A stretch of 64,000 bases of DNA from Catellatospora vulcania (GCF_009720385.1 NZ_WARX01000001.1:1116001-1180000), one strand, 5' to 3'; positions 49,427 to 59,700 are shown, numbered from the stretch's first letter. Translations and numbers: made by a program. The notes: generated by a model not told the origin, from the sequence alone.

Positions 49427-50146
49427 TCACTCCCCATGGCCGGCGAGCCGCGCCTGCAGGTGCTGGAGCCCGGCCCTGGTCCCGATGGCGGGCCGGTCGT
49501 GCGGGTGGTCGACGTACCAGCGGATCGTGTCGGCGACGAACCACGGGTCGGCCTCCCAGCCGAGCGGGAGACGCGGGTACTTCGCGAACGACGGCGCGAC
49601 CAGGTCGGGGCGGTCCAGGAGGAGGGCCAGGTGCTGATCGTTGCGGCGCGGCCGCAGCGGGGTGCCGCGGCGCAGCGCGTCCCAGGGCGTGGTCACTGAC
49701 CGCATGTTCCGCACGCGCACGCCCTCGGCTCGCAGCTCCAGCCGGGGCAGGTCGAACCAGGCCAGCAGCGCGCCCCCGACCGCGACCAGCATGAGCGGAA
49801 TGTCGACCAGAACCTCGAACAGCCCGAGCTCAGCCCATGTGTCACCGGTGGCGGGACCAACCATGATTCCGCAGATCAGGATCCAGAAGAGGCTGAACCC
49901 CAGCCACATCCGCGACGACACGGTGAAAGCGCCAGCCCTGACATCGAACGTGGTCCGTTCCCCGCTGGGACGCAGCACCATCAGCAGCAGAAACGCGCAG
50001 GCCACGCCGAGCTGGGCCAGCTCCATCAGGAGTCCGACGGGCACCGGCCGGTCCGGGACGGCGGCGGCGATCACGCGCCAGCCGATCGTCAGCACGACGG
50101 TCAGCACGATCAGGCCGCGGACGCGGGCGAGCCGGGAGATGTGCAT
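49427..50146 (-). CDS. Membrane protein of unknown function
   Basis: A 239-residue protein from ATG 50146. It has four hydrophobic helices (about 11-30, 39-58, 80-98 and 110-135), then a cytoplasmic part of about 100 residues. The ending ADPWFVADTIRWYVDHPHDRPAIG is similar to C-terminal segments of PH-like domain membrane proteins in actinomycetes. The part LELRAEGVRVRNMRSVTTPWDALRRG has the shape of a PH-domain beta-strand pair. I do not recognise a function. It lies in its own unit between two noncoding gaps. Confidence 0.7.
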   Translation of the reverse strand: MHISRLARVRGLIVLTVVLTIGWRVIAAAVPDRPVPVGLLMELAQLGVACAFLLLMVLRPSGERTTFDVRAGAFTVSSRMWLGFSLFWILICGIMVGPATGDTWAELGLFEVLVDIPLMLVAVGGALLAWFDLPRLELRAEGVRVRNMRSVTTPWDALRRGTPLRPRRNDQHLALLLDRPDLVAPSFAKYPRLPLGWEADPWFVADTIRWYVDHPHDRPAIGTRAGLQHLQARLAGHGE

Positions 50147-50228
50147 GGCTCGGCATCGTACGTGCCGTGCCCGCCTCCCGGCGGCCGGTGTGCTCCCGCC
50201 GTCTGCCGGGGCCGGGTGCTGCGCGGCC

Positions 50229-51029
50229 TCACCCCGTGACCTGCTCCAGGCCGTCGAGCAGCAGGCGCAGGCCGCCGTCGAGGGCTTGTCTGGCCTGGCG
50301 GACCGGGTCGTAGTCGGTGTCGGTCGACGAGCCCGCCAGGTGAGTCGAGTGCGGGAAGCGCTGCGCGAAGTCGGGGGCGAGCCGGGCGAGCAGCGCGGAG
50401 CGTTCGGTCCACCACTGCTGGTCGGAGGTGCCGGTCGCGGCCGCGGCGGCCCGGCCCTCGGCGGCGGTCTGCGCGGCGCCGCGCACGAGGTGGAACAGCG
50501 CGCTGACGGTGGGCCGCAGCCGCCGCGCCGGCAGGTCGGCCGGGTGCAGGACGGCCAGCAGCGATTCGAGGACGGCCTGCTCGTGCGGGCCGAGCACCGG
50601 CCGGGCGTAGGAGACCTGCAGCAGCCAGGGGTGGCGCAGGTAGCAGTTCCAGAGGTCGTCGGCCCAGGCCAGCACCGCGGGCCGGAGGCCGCCGTCGCGG
50701 GGGTACGCGTGCGACAGGTCCGCGTGGGCGTGGTCGTACATCAGGTCGACGAGTTCGCGCTTGCTCGGCACGTAGGTGTAGAGGGCCATCGCCGAAGCGC
50801 CCAGCCGCTCGCCGACGGCACGCATGGACAGCCGCTCCATCCCGTCGGTGTCGGCGAGCCCGATGGCGGCCTCGATGATCGCGTCGACGGTCAGGCCCTG
50901 CTTAGGGCCGGGTGCGGTGCGCCCGGTCCGGCGGCCGGTCGCCTGCTCGGCGGCGGCCTCGGGGGAGTGGGCCCGCCACAGCAGGGCCAGGGTTCGGGCC
51001 GGGTCGCCCTGGCCGCCGTACAACGTCAT
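50229..51029 (-). CDS. TetR-family regulator (TetR/TetR_C class)
   Basis: A 266-residue repressor with an unusual N-terminal extension of about 45 residues before the helix-turn-helix (TVDAIIEAAIGLADTDGMERLSMRAVGERLGASAMALYTYVPSKRELVDLMYD). The C-terminal domain resembles TetR_C_1. The extension contains LALLWRAHSPEAAAEQATGRR and may help dimerisation or ligand entry. It is divergent from an alpha/beta hydrolase, with an inverted repeat between the two genes, a typical repressor-target arrangement. Confidence 0.9.
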   Translation of the reverse strand: MTLYGGQGDPARTLALLWRAHSPEAAAEQATGRRTGRTAPGPKQGLTVDAIIEAAIGLADTDGMERLSMRAVGERLGASAMALYTYVPSKRELVDLMYDHAHADLSHAYPRDGGLRPAVLAWADDLWNCYLRHPWLLQVSYARPVLGPHEQAVLESLLAVLHPADLPARRLRPTVSALFHLVRGAAQTAAEGRAAAAATGTSDQQWWTERSALLARLAPDFAQRFPHSTHLAGSSTDTDYDPVRQARQALDGGLRLLLDGLEQVTG

Positions 51030-51036
51030 ATGGCAA

Positions 51037-51091
51037 CTCCGTACGCCGTAAGCTAATGTCTGGGTCCCGGATCACTTTACGGCATACGGAG
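51037..51091. promoter_or_regulatory. Operator with inverted 16-bp arms between tetR and hydrolase genes
   Basis: CTCCGTACGCCGTAAG (51037-51052) and CTTTACGGCATACGGAG (51075-51091) are inverted copies differing at one base and one inserted T. The left arm lies close to the tetR start (51029), the right arm ends at the hydrolase start (51092), so binding there would block both promoters or the hydrolase ribosome site. Confidence 0.72.
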
Positions 51092-51937
51092 ATGATGTTG
51101 GCGAGCGTGGAGCTGCACGACGGCAGCACGATCCAATTCGAGGCGCACGGCGACGGGCCCGTCGTGCTGCTGCCGGTCGACCCGGCCCCGGCCCAGGGCC
51201 CCAAAGCCGACGCGATGCGCGCCTGGGGCGCAGACCCGGCACTGGGCCAGTCGCTGATCGACGGGCTGCGCGACCGGTTCCGGGTCGTCGCCGTCGACTA
51301 CGAGGGCCACGTCATGGCACACCCCAAGCCGGGCACCCTCACCCCCGGCAACGCCGCCCTCGACCTGCTGGCCGTCGCCGACGCGGCCGGAGCCGACCGG
51401 TTCGCCTACTACGGATACTCCTGGCTCGGCCTGCTCGGCCAGCAGCTCGCGCTGCGCACCGACCGGCTGTCCGCACTGGTCATGGGCGGCTACCCGCCGG
51501 TCGGCGGCCCGTACCCGGCGATGCTCGCGGTGACCCGCGCCGCCCACGCGGCGTCCCTGGCGGCCGTGGCGAACCCGCCCGCGCCGACCGAGACCGTGCC
51601 CGGCGACTGGTCGACCGTCTCGGTCACCACGACCGTCGACCAGACCAGGCAGTTCGTCACCCTCTACGAGGCGTTGCGCGACTTCGACGACCGCGCCGCC
51701 CAGCCGTCGCTGAGCTGCCCGCGGCTGTGCGTCGTCGGCTCCGCCGACACCATCTCCTACGACGAGCAGTGGGGCGGCGTCACCGTCGACATCGCCGGCC
51801 CCGTGCGACGCGAGCGGGCCGCCCTCGAAGCGCTCGGCTGGGACGTGGCCGTCCTCGACGGTCTCGACCACATGCAGGCCATGCAGGCCGCGGCCGTACT
51901 GCCGGTGCTGCGCCCGTGGCTGGAATCCCGCCTCTGA
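51092..51937 (+). CDS. Alpha/beta-hydrolase fold protein
   Basis: A 281-residue protein from ATG 51092 (a second ATG follows at 51095). The nucleophile elbow is in FAYYGYSWLGLLGQQLAL, where the expected GxSxG reads GYSWL, so the Ser is in place with a Leu in the last position. The acid and the final His lie in CVVGSADTISYDEQWG and LDGLDHMQAM. Substrate unknown; with a divergent TetR it may be an inducible esterase or lactonase. Confidence 0.85.
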   Translation: MMLASVELHDGSTIQFEAHGDGPVVLLPVDPAPAQGPKADAMRAWGADPALGQSLIDGLRDRFRVVAVDYEGHVMAHPKPGTLTPGNAALDLLAVADAAGADRFAYYGYSWLGLLGQQLALRTDRLSALVMGGYPPVGGPYPAMLAVTRAAHAASLAAVANPPAPTETVPGDWSTVSVTTTVDQTRQFVTLYEALRDFDDRAAQPSLSCPRLCVVGSADTISYDEQWGGVTVDIAGPVRRERAALEALGWDVAVLDGLDHMQAMQAAAVLPVLRPWLESRL

Positions 51938-51950
51938 CGGCCGGAGCCGA

Positions 51951-52541
51951 TCAGTCCTCCTCCACCCGGCGGGGCCGTCCCGCGAGCAGGCACAGCACCG
52001 CGGTGGCCAGATACAGCACGGTGACCGCGAGCCAGCTCTGCCGGTGCTCGGTCAGCTCACTCGGCAGCATCGGATGCGCCAGCCCGTCCGGGTCCTCGAC
52101 CACCGTCACCGACTCGCCGATGCGGTAGGCGTCGGAGTCGGCGGTGAGTTCGCCGCCGACGGCGCGCCCGGAATGGGCGGCCAGCGCGTAGTGGTAACGG
52201 TCGGTAGGCCCGCTGCTCTCCCGCACCGACATGACCTGCGCCTCCGCCTGGCCGCCGCGCAGCTGCAGCAGGCTCGGACCGGTCTCGCGCGCCACGATCA
52301 CGACGAAAAGAAAACCGATCACCGCGGCGACTGCCGTCCACACCGGACGAAACCCGGACACCGCGAACCAGCCCGCGGCCAGGCCCGCGGCGAGGATCAG
52401 CCCGACGGCCAGCCCTCGGTGCTCGGCGGGCAGCAGCGCGGAGCCCGCCAGCCCCGCCGCGAGGGCGGCCACGGTGATGACGAGGAACAGCCGAAGGCCG
52501 CGCAGTTGCCGGGGGTGCAGCGCCCGGAGGGGGTTTCGCAT
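51951..52541 (-). CDS. Membrane protein of unknown function (DUF3592-like)
   Basis: A 196-residue protein with three N-terminal helices (about 18-40, 46-60 and 66-85), an outside beta domain (about 95-155, YHYALAAHSGRAVGGELTADSDAYRIGESVTVVEDPDGLAHP) and one C-terminal helix (about 168-188). The arrangement and the 'beta-strand plus G-E-x-V-x-V' pattern match the DUF3592 group. No function is known to me. It is convergent with the hydrolase gene. Confidence 0.65.
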   Translation of the reverse strand: MRNPLRALHPRQLRGLRLFLVITVAALAAGLAGSALLPAEHRGLAVGLILAAGLAAGWFAVSGFRPVWTAVAAVIGFLFVVIVARETGPSLLQLRGGQAEAQVMSVRESSGPTDRYHYALAAHSGRAVGGELTADSDAYRIGESVTVVEDPDGLAHPMLPSELTEHRQSWLAVTVLYLATAVLCLLAGRPRRVEED

Positions 52542-52618
52542 GGCGTGAGGGTAAGGCCCCGGGCCCGATCACGTGCCCTGGCCGGACGTGCAGTCTTTCC
52601 ACCTGCGAGTACGCAGGA

Positions 52619-52653
52619 AAGGTGGGCTCCCCGACAAGCGGGGAGCCCACCTT
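52619..52653. terminator. Strong GC terminator
   Basis: AAGGTGGGCTCCCCG (52619-52633) pairs with CGGGGAGCCCACCTT (52639-52653) over 15 bp with a 5-base loop ACAAG. It lies 17 bases after the stop of the LPXTG gene (minus) and after no gene on the plus strand. It is the longest perfect stem of the usual terminator kind in the window. Confidence 0.88.
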
Positions 52654-52670
52654 CAGCCGAAGGTGACGGC

Positions 52671-53702
52671 TCAGCCGATGCGCTCGCGGCGGCGACGCGA
52701 CATCACCAGCAGGACCGCGCCCAGCCCGACCATCGCCACACCGGCCAGCGCGACGCCGGCCAGCGGCGCACCGGTGCGCGGCAGCGTGCCGGACTCCGGC
52801 GACGGGCTCGCCGAGGTCGTGACGACCTGCGACGGGCTGCTCTGCGGCGAGTCACTGACCTGCGCCGACGGCGAGGCGCTGACCTGCGCGGAGGGCGACG
52901 TGCTCACCTCCGGCGAAGGCGAGCTGCTCGGCTCGGGGGACTGCTCGGGCTCCGGGGTGATCTCCGGCGAGGTCTCGGGCGACGGGGACGTCTCCGGCGA
53001 CGGGCTGATCTCGGCCGACGGCGACTCCTCGGGCTGCGGCGTGACCTCGGCCGACGGGGTGGCCTCCGGCGACGCGCCGGTCTCGGCCGACGGCGAGGCG
53101 CTCGCCTCCGCTGACGGCGAGAGGGTGGCCTGCGGCGACGCCGACGCGGAGACGCTCGGCTGCGGCGCGGGGGAGGGCGACGGGCTCGGCGCCGGCGGCG
53201 GCACGTCCTTGCCGGCACACGTGTGCGTGACCACCAGCTTCAGCTTGTCCTGGCCGTTGTCGCCCTTGCCCTTGCCGTTCGTCTTGGCGGTCAGCTTGGC
53301 CTGGGCGGTCACCAGTTCCCAGCCGTGCGGCACGACGACCCACGCCAGGTGCGGGTTCGCGGCGTTGGCGAAGCCGTCCGGGTAGGCGTCGGCATCGCCG
53401 GTGCGGATGAACGTCTCGATCTCGCCGTCGCCGTCGGAGAACGTCGCCTTCACGCCCACGACCTGGTCGAACTCGGTCGCCGGCGAGTTGAAGACCCAGC
53501 CGTCCTTGGTGTCGCCGATGGCACCGACCTCGGTGCAGTCCCGGGTGAAGTCCTCGGCCGCGCTGCCCCGGTGAGACTCCTGCAACACGACGTTGTAGGG
53601 AGCATCTGGCTGATCGTCGGCCAGCGCCGGGATCGCGGCGAAGCCGGTGCCGGTGGCGAGCACCGCGCCCGCGATGATCGCGATGCGCCCGCGCTTGTTC
53701 AT
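52671..53702 (-). CDS. LPXTG-anchored surface protein with Ser/Pro-rich repeats
   Basis: A 343-residue protein from ATG 53702. A signal sequence (1-29) leads to a beta-rich domain (about 30-165) with a Cys pair (DCTEV and THTCAG). Residues about 170-300 are low complexity with PSP/ETSP/SAQVS units. The end carries LPRTG, a hydrophobic segment (LAGVALAGVAMVGLGAVLLV) and RRRRERIG, a complete sortase signal. The outside domain is not one I recognise; the Ser/Pro spacer projects it from the wall. A sortase is not in the window. Confidence 0.85.
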   Translation of the reverse strand: MNKRGRIAIIAGAVLATGTGFAAIPALADDQPDAPYNVVLQESHRGSAAEDFTRDCTEVGAIGDTKDGWVFNSPATEFDQVVGVKATFSDGDGEIETFIRTGDADAYPDGFANAANPHLAWVVVPHGWELVTAQAKLTAKTNGKGKGDNGQDKLKLVVTHTCAGKDVPPPAPSPSPSPAPQPSVSASASPQATLSPSAEASASPSAETGASPEATPSAEVTPQPEESPSAEISPSPETSPSPETSPEITPEPEQSPEPSSSPSPEVSTSPSAQVSASPSAQVSDSPQSSPSQVVTTSASPSPESGTLPRTGAPLAGVALAGVAMVGLGAVLLVMSRRRRERIG

Positions 53703-53880
53703 TGTTGCTCCGAGGGTCTGGTCAGCAGTGTGCACGGTGATCCTGCCCGGTCGGCGACCCCGGTAGATCACGTCGACGGACCGACCTCGCGGACCGACAG
53801 GCCGCCCTGCCCGACCGTTCGGCCAGCTCAGGCAACATGCAGCTCGACCGACGGTTGACCCGGGCTCATACCATCCGCGC

Positions 53881-55371
53881 ATGCGGCGGGCAGAAATCGA
53901 CACCGTACGGGTGCTCTGGCAGGAGATGCCGGGTGACTTCACCGCGACCCTGACGTTCGCGGTGGGCTGCCGGGACGAGGACGTCGACCAGCTCGGCATC
54001 ACCCTTCTGGTCACCCGGCACCTGCTGCTGAGCCTGCTCGCCGAGCCCGACGAGTCGGCCGGACTGCTGCAGACGTCGTTCACCCTGACCGGTGAGCCGA
54101 CCCGGGTCGCCGAAGACCTCGCCGACCTCGCGGCGCTCGTCGCGAACCCCGACCTGGCCGGTCTCGTACTGACCGCGCAGCAGCTCGACGCCGCCGACCG
54201 GCCGACCGAGCTGGGGCTGGACGTCGACGACGCGGTCCGCGACCCGTGGGGGTCGCTGCTGGCCCGCCGCCTCGGCCCGACCGGCCCCGGACTGCTGCGC
54301 TGGCCGCCCGTCGACCCGCGCCGGCACACCGCCGACGAGGTCCGCGCCCACCTGGCCCGCTGGTTCACCGCCGGCAACGCCGTGCTCACCTGCACCGGCC
54401 CGCCCCCGGCCGGGCTGCGGCTGCCGCTGCCGGCCGGCCCGCGCGCCGAACACGCGTCGTGCCCGCCAGGTGCCGCCACCGGACCGGCCTGGTATGCCGA
54501 CGAGGTGGTCGCGCCCGGCATCGCCGTCAGCGCCACCGCCGGCCCGCACGCGTTCCTGCTGCTGCGCCTGCTCGGCACACGGGTCGACGCGGCACTGGAA
54601 CAGGCCGGGGTGAAATCCTGGTCCAACGAGTGGTCCACACCGGTCGGCGGCGACCGCCTGGAACTCGGGCTGAGCCTGCACCTGCTGGGCAAGGCCCGGC
54701 AGCGCGACAGCACGACCGCGGCTCGGATCCTGTGGCAGCAGCTGCAACGGCTGGCCGCCGACGAGCCGACACCTGCCGAACTGGACGACATCGTCACCCG
54801 CTACCTGCGGCACCCGGCCGATGACCCGCAGCTGCGGGGCCACCTGGAACGGGCCGGTGCCCTCACCGCCGCCGAGCAGGCCCACGCCCAGGCGCCGCTG
54901 GTCGACGCCGGGCACCGGGAGCTGTTCGACGTGCCCGACGAGTTCGGCGAGGCCGAGGTGACCGCCGCGGCCCGGCTCAGCCCGGCGGAGGTGCGGGCGG
55001 CGGCGTCGTCGTGGCTGCCGTCGGCGCTGCTGGTGGTACCCACCGGCGTGGAGGTGGCCGGGCTGGCCCGCACGGGCTGCCCGGTCAGCTCGTACACCCC
55101 GCAGGGCGAGCCGCTGCGGCCGTCGCTGGCCCGGCGTTTGCGCGGCGCCAAGGACCGCCTCGTGCTCGGCGACTACGCTTGCCACCACGTCGCGGCCGAC
55201 GGCACGGTGCACACCTTTCCGATGCGCGATGTCATGCTGGTCCAGCGCCGGGGCGAGACCCTGCTCGGCAACATCGGTCACGGCTGCCTGGTCGACGTCA
55301 GCGGGTTCACCGGCGTCGACAAGCTGGTCACCCGGGTGCCGGCGCAGCGCCACCGGATCGCCCACGACTGA
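53881..55371 (+). CDS. M16-like (insulinase-fold) protein, probably inactive
   Basis: A 496-residue protein. It looks like an M16 peptidase half-molecule: two alpha/beta segments with LADLAALVANPDLAGLVLTAQQLDAADRP and DEVRAHLARWFTAGNAVLTCTGPPPAGLRL, typical of M16 subunits, and a last part (GDYACHHVAADGTVHTFPMRDVMLVQRRGETLLGNIGHGCLVDVSGF) unrelated to M16. The HxxEH zinc site is absent, so it cannot be a standard M16 enzyme. Non-catalytic M16 subunits pair with an active one, but none is in the window. The family call is tentative. Confidence 0.5.
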   Translation: MRRAEIDTVRVLWQEMPGDFTATLTFAVGCRDEDVDQLGITLLVTRHLLLSLLAEPDESAGLLQTSFTLTGEPTRVAEDLADLAALVANPDLAGLVLTAQQLDAADRPTELGLDVDDAVRDPWGSLLARRLGPTGPGLLRWPPVDPRRHTADEVRAHLARWFTAGNAVLTCTGPPPAGLRLPLPAGPRAEHASCPPGAATGPAWYADEVVAPGIAVSATAGPHAFLLLRLLGTRVDAALEQAGVKSWSNEWSTPVGGDRLELGLSLHLLGKARQRDSTTAARILWQQLQRLAADEPTPAELDDIVTRYLRHPADDPQLRGHLERAGALTAAEQAHAQAPLVDAGHRELFDVPDEFGEAEVTAAARLSPAEVRAAASSWLPSALLVVPTGVEVAGLARTGCPVSSYTPQGEPLRPSLARRLRGAKDRLVLGDYACHHVAADGTVHTFPMRDVMLVQRRGETLLGNIGHGCLVDVSGFTGVDKLVTRVPAQRHRIAHD

Positions 55372-55433
55372 GCCCAGCCGCAGCTCAGCCCGGCTGCGCG
55401 GGCCGCCGAGGATTTGACATCGTTCGTACGATC

Positions 55434-55922
55434 ATGCCCGTGACCTCGACAAACATCACCTGGCTGTATCGCGCCTCGGTCGCGGCGGCCGCCGTAAGCG
55501 CCGCGCTGGCAGTGTGGAGCTGGTGGCCGACGCGCACGGGCGGCGACAGCCTGATGATCTTCCTGCCGATGTGTCTCGTCATCATGGTGATCCTGCCTGG
55601 AATGCTCGTGTCGAGCCGTCGCCAGCCGAACCGGAACAGCCCGCTGGCCATGTGGCACCACGTGCGCTGGTTCCTGCGCGACGCGCCGCGCTGGGCGGCG
55701 GCAGTCTGGTTCCTCGCGCTGGCCGCTGCGGTCGCATCCATGCTGACCGTGCTGGAGCCCGGTATCCCCGGTCCGGATGTCGCCGTCCGCATGTTTCCTG
55801 CGGCGGCCTTCTACTTCGCTGTCACCGGGGCCCTCACGTACCGGGCACTGGCCCGGGACCAGCAGGCCGACGTAGCCGGCCCGCTTCGCCCGGCCACGAC
55901 TGGCGGCCGGGTTCCGTCGTAG
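55434..55922 (+). CDS. Small membrane protein of unknown function
   Basis: A 162-residue protein from ATG 55434, with four helices (about 10-30, 40-60, 88-108 and 120-140). The loops are basic toward the inside (SSRRQPNRN, ARDQQADVAG). I do not recognise it. It is 62 bp after the M16-like gene and 34 bp before the DNA repair gene, all on the plus strand. Confidence 0.65.
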   Translation: MPVTSTNITWLYRASVAAAAVSAALAVWSWWPTRTGGDSLMIFLPMCLVIMVILPGMLVSSRRQPNRNSPLAMWHHVRWFLRDAPRWAAAVWFLALAAAVASMLTVLEPGIPGPDVAVRMFPAAAFYFAVTGALTYRALARDQQADVAGPLRPATTGGRVPS

Positions 55923-55956
55923 GCTGCATCGCGCACGTGATGGACAGGAGGCTGCG

Positions 55957-56631
55957 GTGACTGAGACGACGGTGGCTGAGGTGATGGCCGAGCTGGCCGC
56001 GCTGGAGGACCCGAAGGCGCGCGTGGTGAACGAGCGGCACGGCGACGATCACGGTGTGAATCTCGGCAAGCTGCGCGCGATCGCGAAGCGGCTCAAGACG
56101 CAGCAGGAACTCGCGCGCGGGCTCTGGGCGACCGGTGACACCGCGGCACGGCTGCTGGCCCTGCTGGTCTGCCGCCCGAAGGCGTTCGGGCGCGATGAGC
56201 TGGACGCCATGCTGCGCGAGGCGCGCACCCCCAAGGTGCACGACTGGCTCGTCAACTACGTGGTGAAGAAGAGCCCGCACGCCGAAGAGCTGCGCGTGGC
56301 CTGGTCGGCCGATCCGGATCCGGTCGTCGCCAGCGCGGGCTGGGCGCTGACCACCGAACGGGTCGCCAAGCAGCCCGCGGGCCTTGACCTGGCGGGACTG
56401 CTCGACGTCATCGAGGCGCAGATGAAAGACGCCCCCGACCGGCTGCAGTGGGCGATGAACCACTGCCTGGCCCAGATCGGCATCGAGCACGCCGGTCTCC
56501 GTGCCCGTGCCATCGGCATCGGCGAGCGCCTGCAGGTGCTCAAGGACTACCCGACCCCGCCGGGCTGCACGTCTCCGTTCGCGCCCGTCTGGATCACCGA
56601 GATGGTTCGCCGAGCTGCAGCACCGTCGTGA
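55957..56631 (+). CDS. DNA alkylation repair protein (AlkD-like HEAT repeat)
   Basis: A 224-residue all-helical protein from GTG 55957. The pattern of paired helices with LGKLRAIAKRLKTQQELARGLWATGDTAARLLALLVCRPKAF and TPKVHDWLVNYVVKKSPHAEELRVAWSADPDPVVASAGWALTTERV matches the HEAT-like repeats of AlkD DNA glycosylases, which excise alkylated bases. The DNA-binding Trp/Asp positions cannot be judged from sequence alone. It lies alone, with separate promoter space of about 34 bp. Confidence 0.75.
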   Translation: MTETTVAEVMAELAALEDPKARVVNERHGDDHGVNLGKLRAIAKRLKTQQELARGLWATGDTAARLLALLVCRPKAFGRDELDAMLREARTPKVHDWLVNYVVKKSPHAEELRVAWSADPDPVVASAGWALTTERVAKQPAGLDLAGLLDVIEAQMKDAPDRLQWAMNHCLAQIGIEHAGLRARAIGIGERLQVLKDYPTPPGCTSPFAPVWITEMVRRAAAPS

Positions 56632-56743
56632 TCGGATTGCTTTTGTCCGCGCGTGCACAGTATTCATTTGCGGGTCATCGGGTTGGGTTTACCTCTTCGT
56701 GACCGGCCAGTAGGGTCTTCCTCCTAACCCCAGGAGGAAATCG

Positions 56744-59700
56744 ATGCGTCGCACTTTGCGCGCCGCTGTTGTGCTTGCCGTGCTGGCCGGATTCACCGCG
56801 GCGTCACCCGCCGCCCTGGCCGCGCCGACCGACCTGCTCATTTCCGAGTATGTCGAGGGCAGCTCCAACAACAAGGCACTGGAGTTCTACAACGGCACCG
56901 GTTCGGCCGTGGACCTGGCCGCCGGGCAGTACGTCGTGCAGTTCTATTTCAACGGCGCGACCACCGCCGGCGGGACCATCGCGCTGACCGGCTCGGTCGC
57001 CGACGGTGACGTGTTCGTGCTGGCCCACGCCAGCGCCAACGCCGCGATCCTGGCGCAGGCCGACCTGACCAGCGCGGCCAGCTTTTACAACGGCGACGAC
57101 GCGATCGTGCTGCGCAAGGGCGGCGCGTCCGGGACGGTCGTGGACTCCCTCGGGCAGATCGGCACCGACCCCGGCACCGAGTGGGGCACGGGCCTTTCCA
57201 GCACCGCCGACAACACGATCCGCCGCGACGCGGCCGTGTCGCTCGGCGACACCGAGCCCGGCGACGCGTTCGACCCGGCGACCGGCTGGGTCGGGTATGC
57301 CACCGACACGGTCGACGGCCTGGGCGCGCACAGCTCCGGCGGCGGCCCTGTCGACGCCCCCGCGACTCTGACCTGTGGCGGAGCGCTCACGGTCGGCCAG
57401 GGCGAGGTAGGCACGCGCGCGGTGACCGCGACCGACGCCGACGACACGATCGTCGACCTCGCCGTCACGAACGTCGTCCCGGCCCCGGCCGCGGGTTCGA
57501 TCACGCGCACCGCGTTCACCCCGGCCACCGCCGCGGGCGGCACCGCGACCGCGACGGTCACCGCCGACGCGGGCCTGCCGTCCGGGTCGTACGCGGTCAC
57601 CATGACCGCGACCGACCTCGACGGCACCACCTCGACGTGCGGGTTCACCGTCACCGTCAACCGGGTGCTGACCGTCGGCGAGGTGCAGGGCCCGACCACC
57701 GACGCCGAGAACGGCGTGACCGACCGGTCGCCGCTGGCCCCGGCCTCGGGCACCAGCGGCCTGGTCGACGTGCAGGGCGTCATCACCCAGCGGACCCTGG
57801 CGCGCACCGCCGCCGGTGTGGCCCAGTACGGCTTCTACCTGCAGTCGCGCACCGGCGCCACCGATGGTGACCCGACCAGCTCCGACGGCATCTTCGTGTT
57901 CATGGGCGGCTTCAGCTCGCTGATCGGCGGCTACGTGCCGACCGTCGGCGACGAGGTCGTGCTGCGGGCCCGGGTGTCGGAGTACTTCTTCATGACCCAG
58001 CTCTCCTCGGCGTCGCTGGTGCGCGTGATCGCCTCCGGCGTCACCGACACCGCGGTCACCAACGCCACGCCGCCGCAGGACCTCACCGCGGCGAACCGGT
58101 TCTGGGAGCGCCACGAGGGCGAGCAGCTGCGCGTGCGTGCGGGCAGTGTCGCGGCCAGCGGCCGTGACGTGTTCGCCTCGACCGCCGACTCCGAGGTGTA
58201 CGTCCTCGACGTCGACGACGCGCTGCTGGACCGCACGGACCCGCTGACCCGGCGGGTGTACCGCGACGCGCACCCGATGGACAACGACACGGCCCACGTC
58301 TTCGACGACGGCAACGGCACCCGGATCATGCTGGGCACCACCGGTGTGAAGTGGACCGCGCAGGACACCGCGGCGATGCTGCCGCCGGCGCACACGTTCG
58401 ACGTGCTGGCCGCAGACGCGGTCGGTGGTCTGAACTTCTCGTTCGACAAGTACGGCATCCAGGTCGCTTCCGCGGACTTCGGCGCGGGCGCTGACCCGTC
58501 GGCGAACAACCCGCCGGCGCCGATCAACCGCGACCGTGAGCTGGCCGTGGCGACGTACAACGTGGAGAACCTGTACGACTTCCGCGACGACCCGTTCGAC
58601 GGCTGCGACTACCTGGGCAACTCCGGCTGCCCGGGGGTGTCGCCGCCGTTCGACTACGTGCCGCTCAACGAGGCCGACTACCAGGCGCACCTGGGCGCGC
58701 TGGCGTCGCAGATCGCCGGCGACCTGCACGCCCCGGACCTGCTGCTCGTGCAGGAGGCCGAGGACCAGGACATCTGCGCGGTCACCGGCGGCGCGCTGGT
58801 CTGCGGCGATGTGAACAACGCCGACGGCAAGCCGGACACGTTGCAGGAGCTGGCGCTTGCGGTCGCGGCCGCGGGCGGTCCGGCCTACGACGCGGCGTAC
58901 GACCGTGACGGCGCGGACGTGCGCGGCATCGTCGCCGGGTTCCTGTACCGCACGGACCGGCTCACCCTGGCCGCCCCGTCGGCGGTGCTGACGGCCACGC
59001 CGGGGGTGGAGTTCCGTTCGGCGGCGCTGGACTACAACGCCGACGTCCAGAACCCGAAGTCGCTCAACGCGGTGCTCCCGTCGGATGTGGACAAGTCCAC
59101 CGGTGTGGACGGGTCGAACGTGTTCACCCGTGCCCCGCAGGTGGCCCGGTTCACGGTCGCGGCCCAGCCGGGCGGCGCCGAGTCCTACGAGCTGTGGGCG
59201 GTGTCGAACCACTACTCGTCGACGCCGCAGGCGCGGGTCGGTCAGCGTACCGAGCAGGCCCGTTACGGCGCGGCGATCGTCGCCGCGATCGAGGCGGCGT
59301 CCCCGCACGCCCGCGTGGTCTACGGCGGCGACCTGAACGTGTTCCCGCGTCCGGACGACCCGATCGCGATGTCCGACGCAGACACCCCGTCCGACCAGCT
59401 CAAGCCGCTGTACGACCTGGGTCTGCACAACCTGTGGAACGACCTGGCGGCGCAGGTCCCCGGCAGCGCGTACTCGTACGTGTTCCAGGGCTCGGCGCAG
59501 ACGCTGGACCACCTGTTCGTCAACGACGAGCTCTACGGTGACCTGGTCAAGATCCGGGCGGCGCACATCAACGCCGACTGGGCCGCCGATTACGAGGGCG
59601 ACGGCGCCCGCGGCGCCAGCGACCACGACCCGCAGGTGGCCGTGTTCCGTACCCGTGCTTCGCTGCGGGTCTCGGACACGACCGCCGTCGAGGGCCAGCC

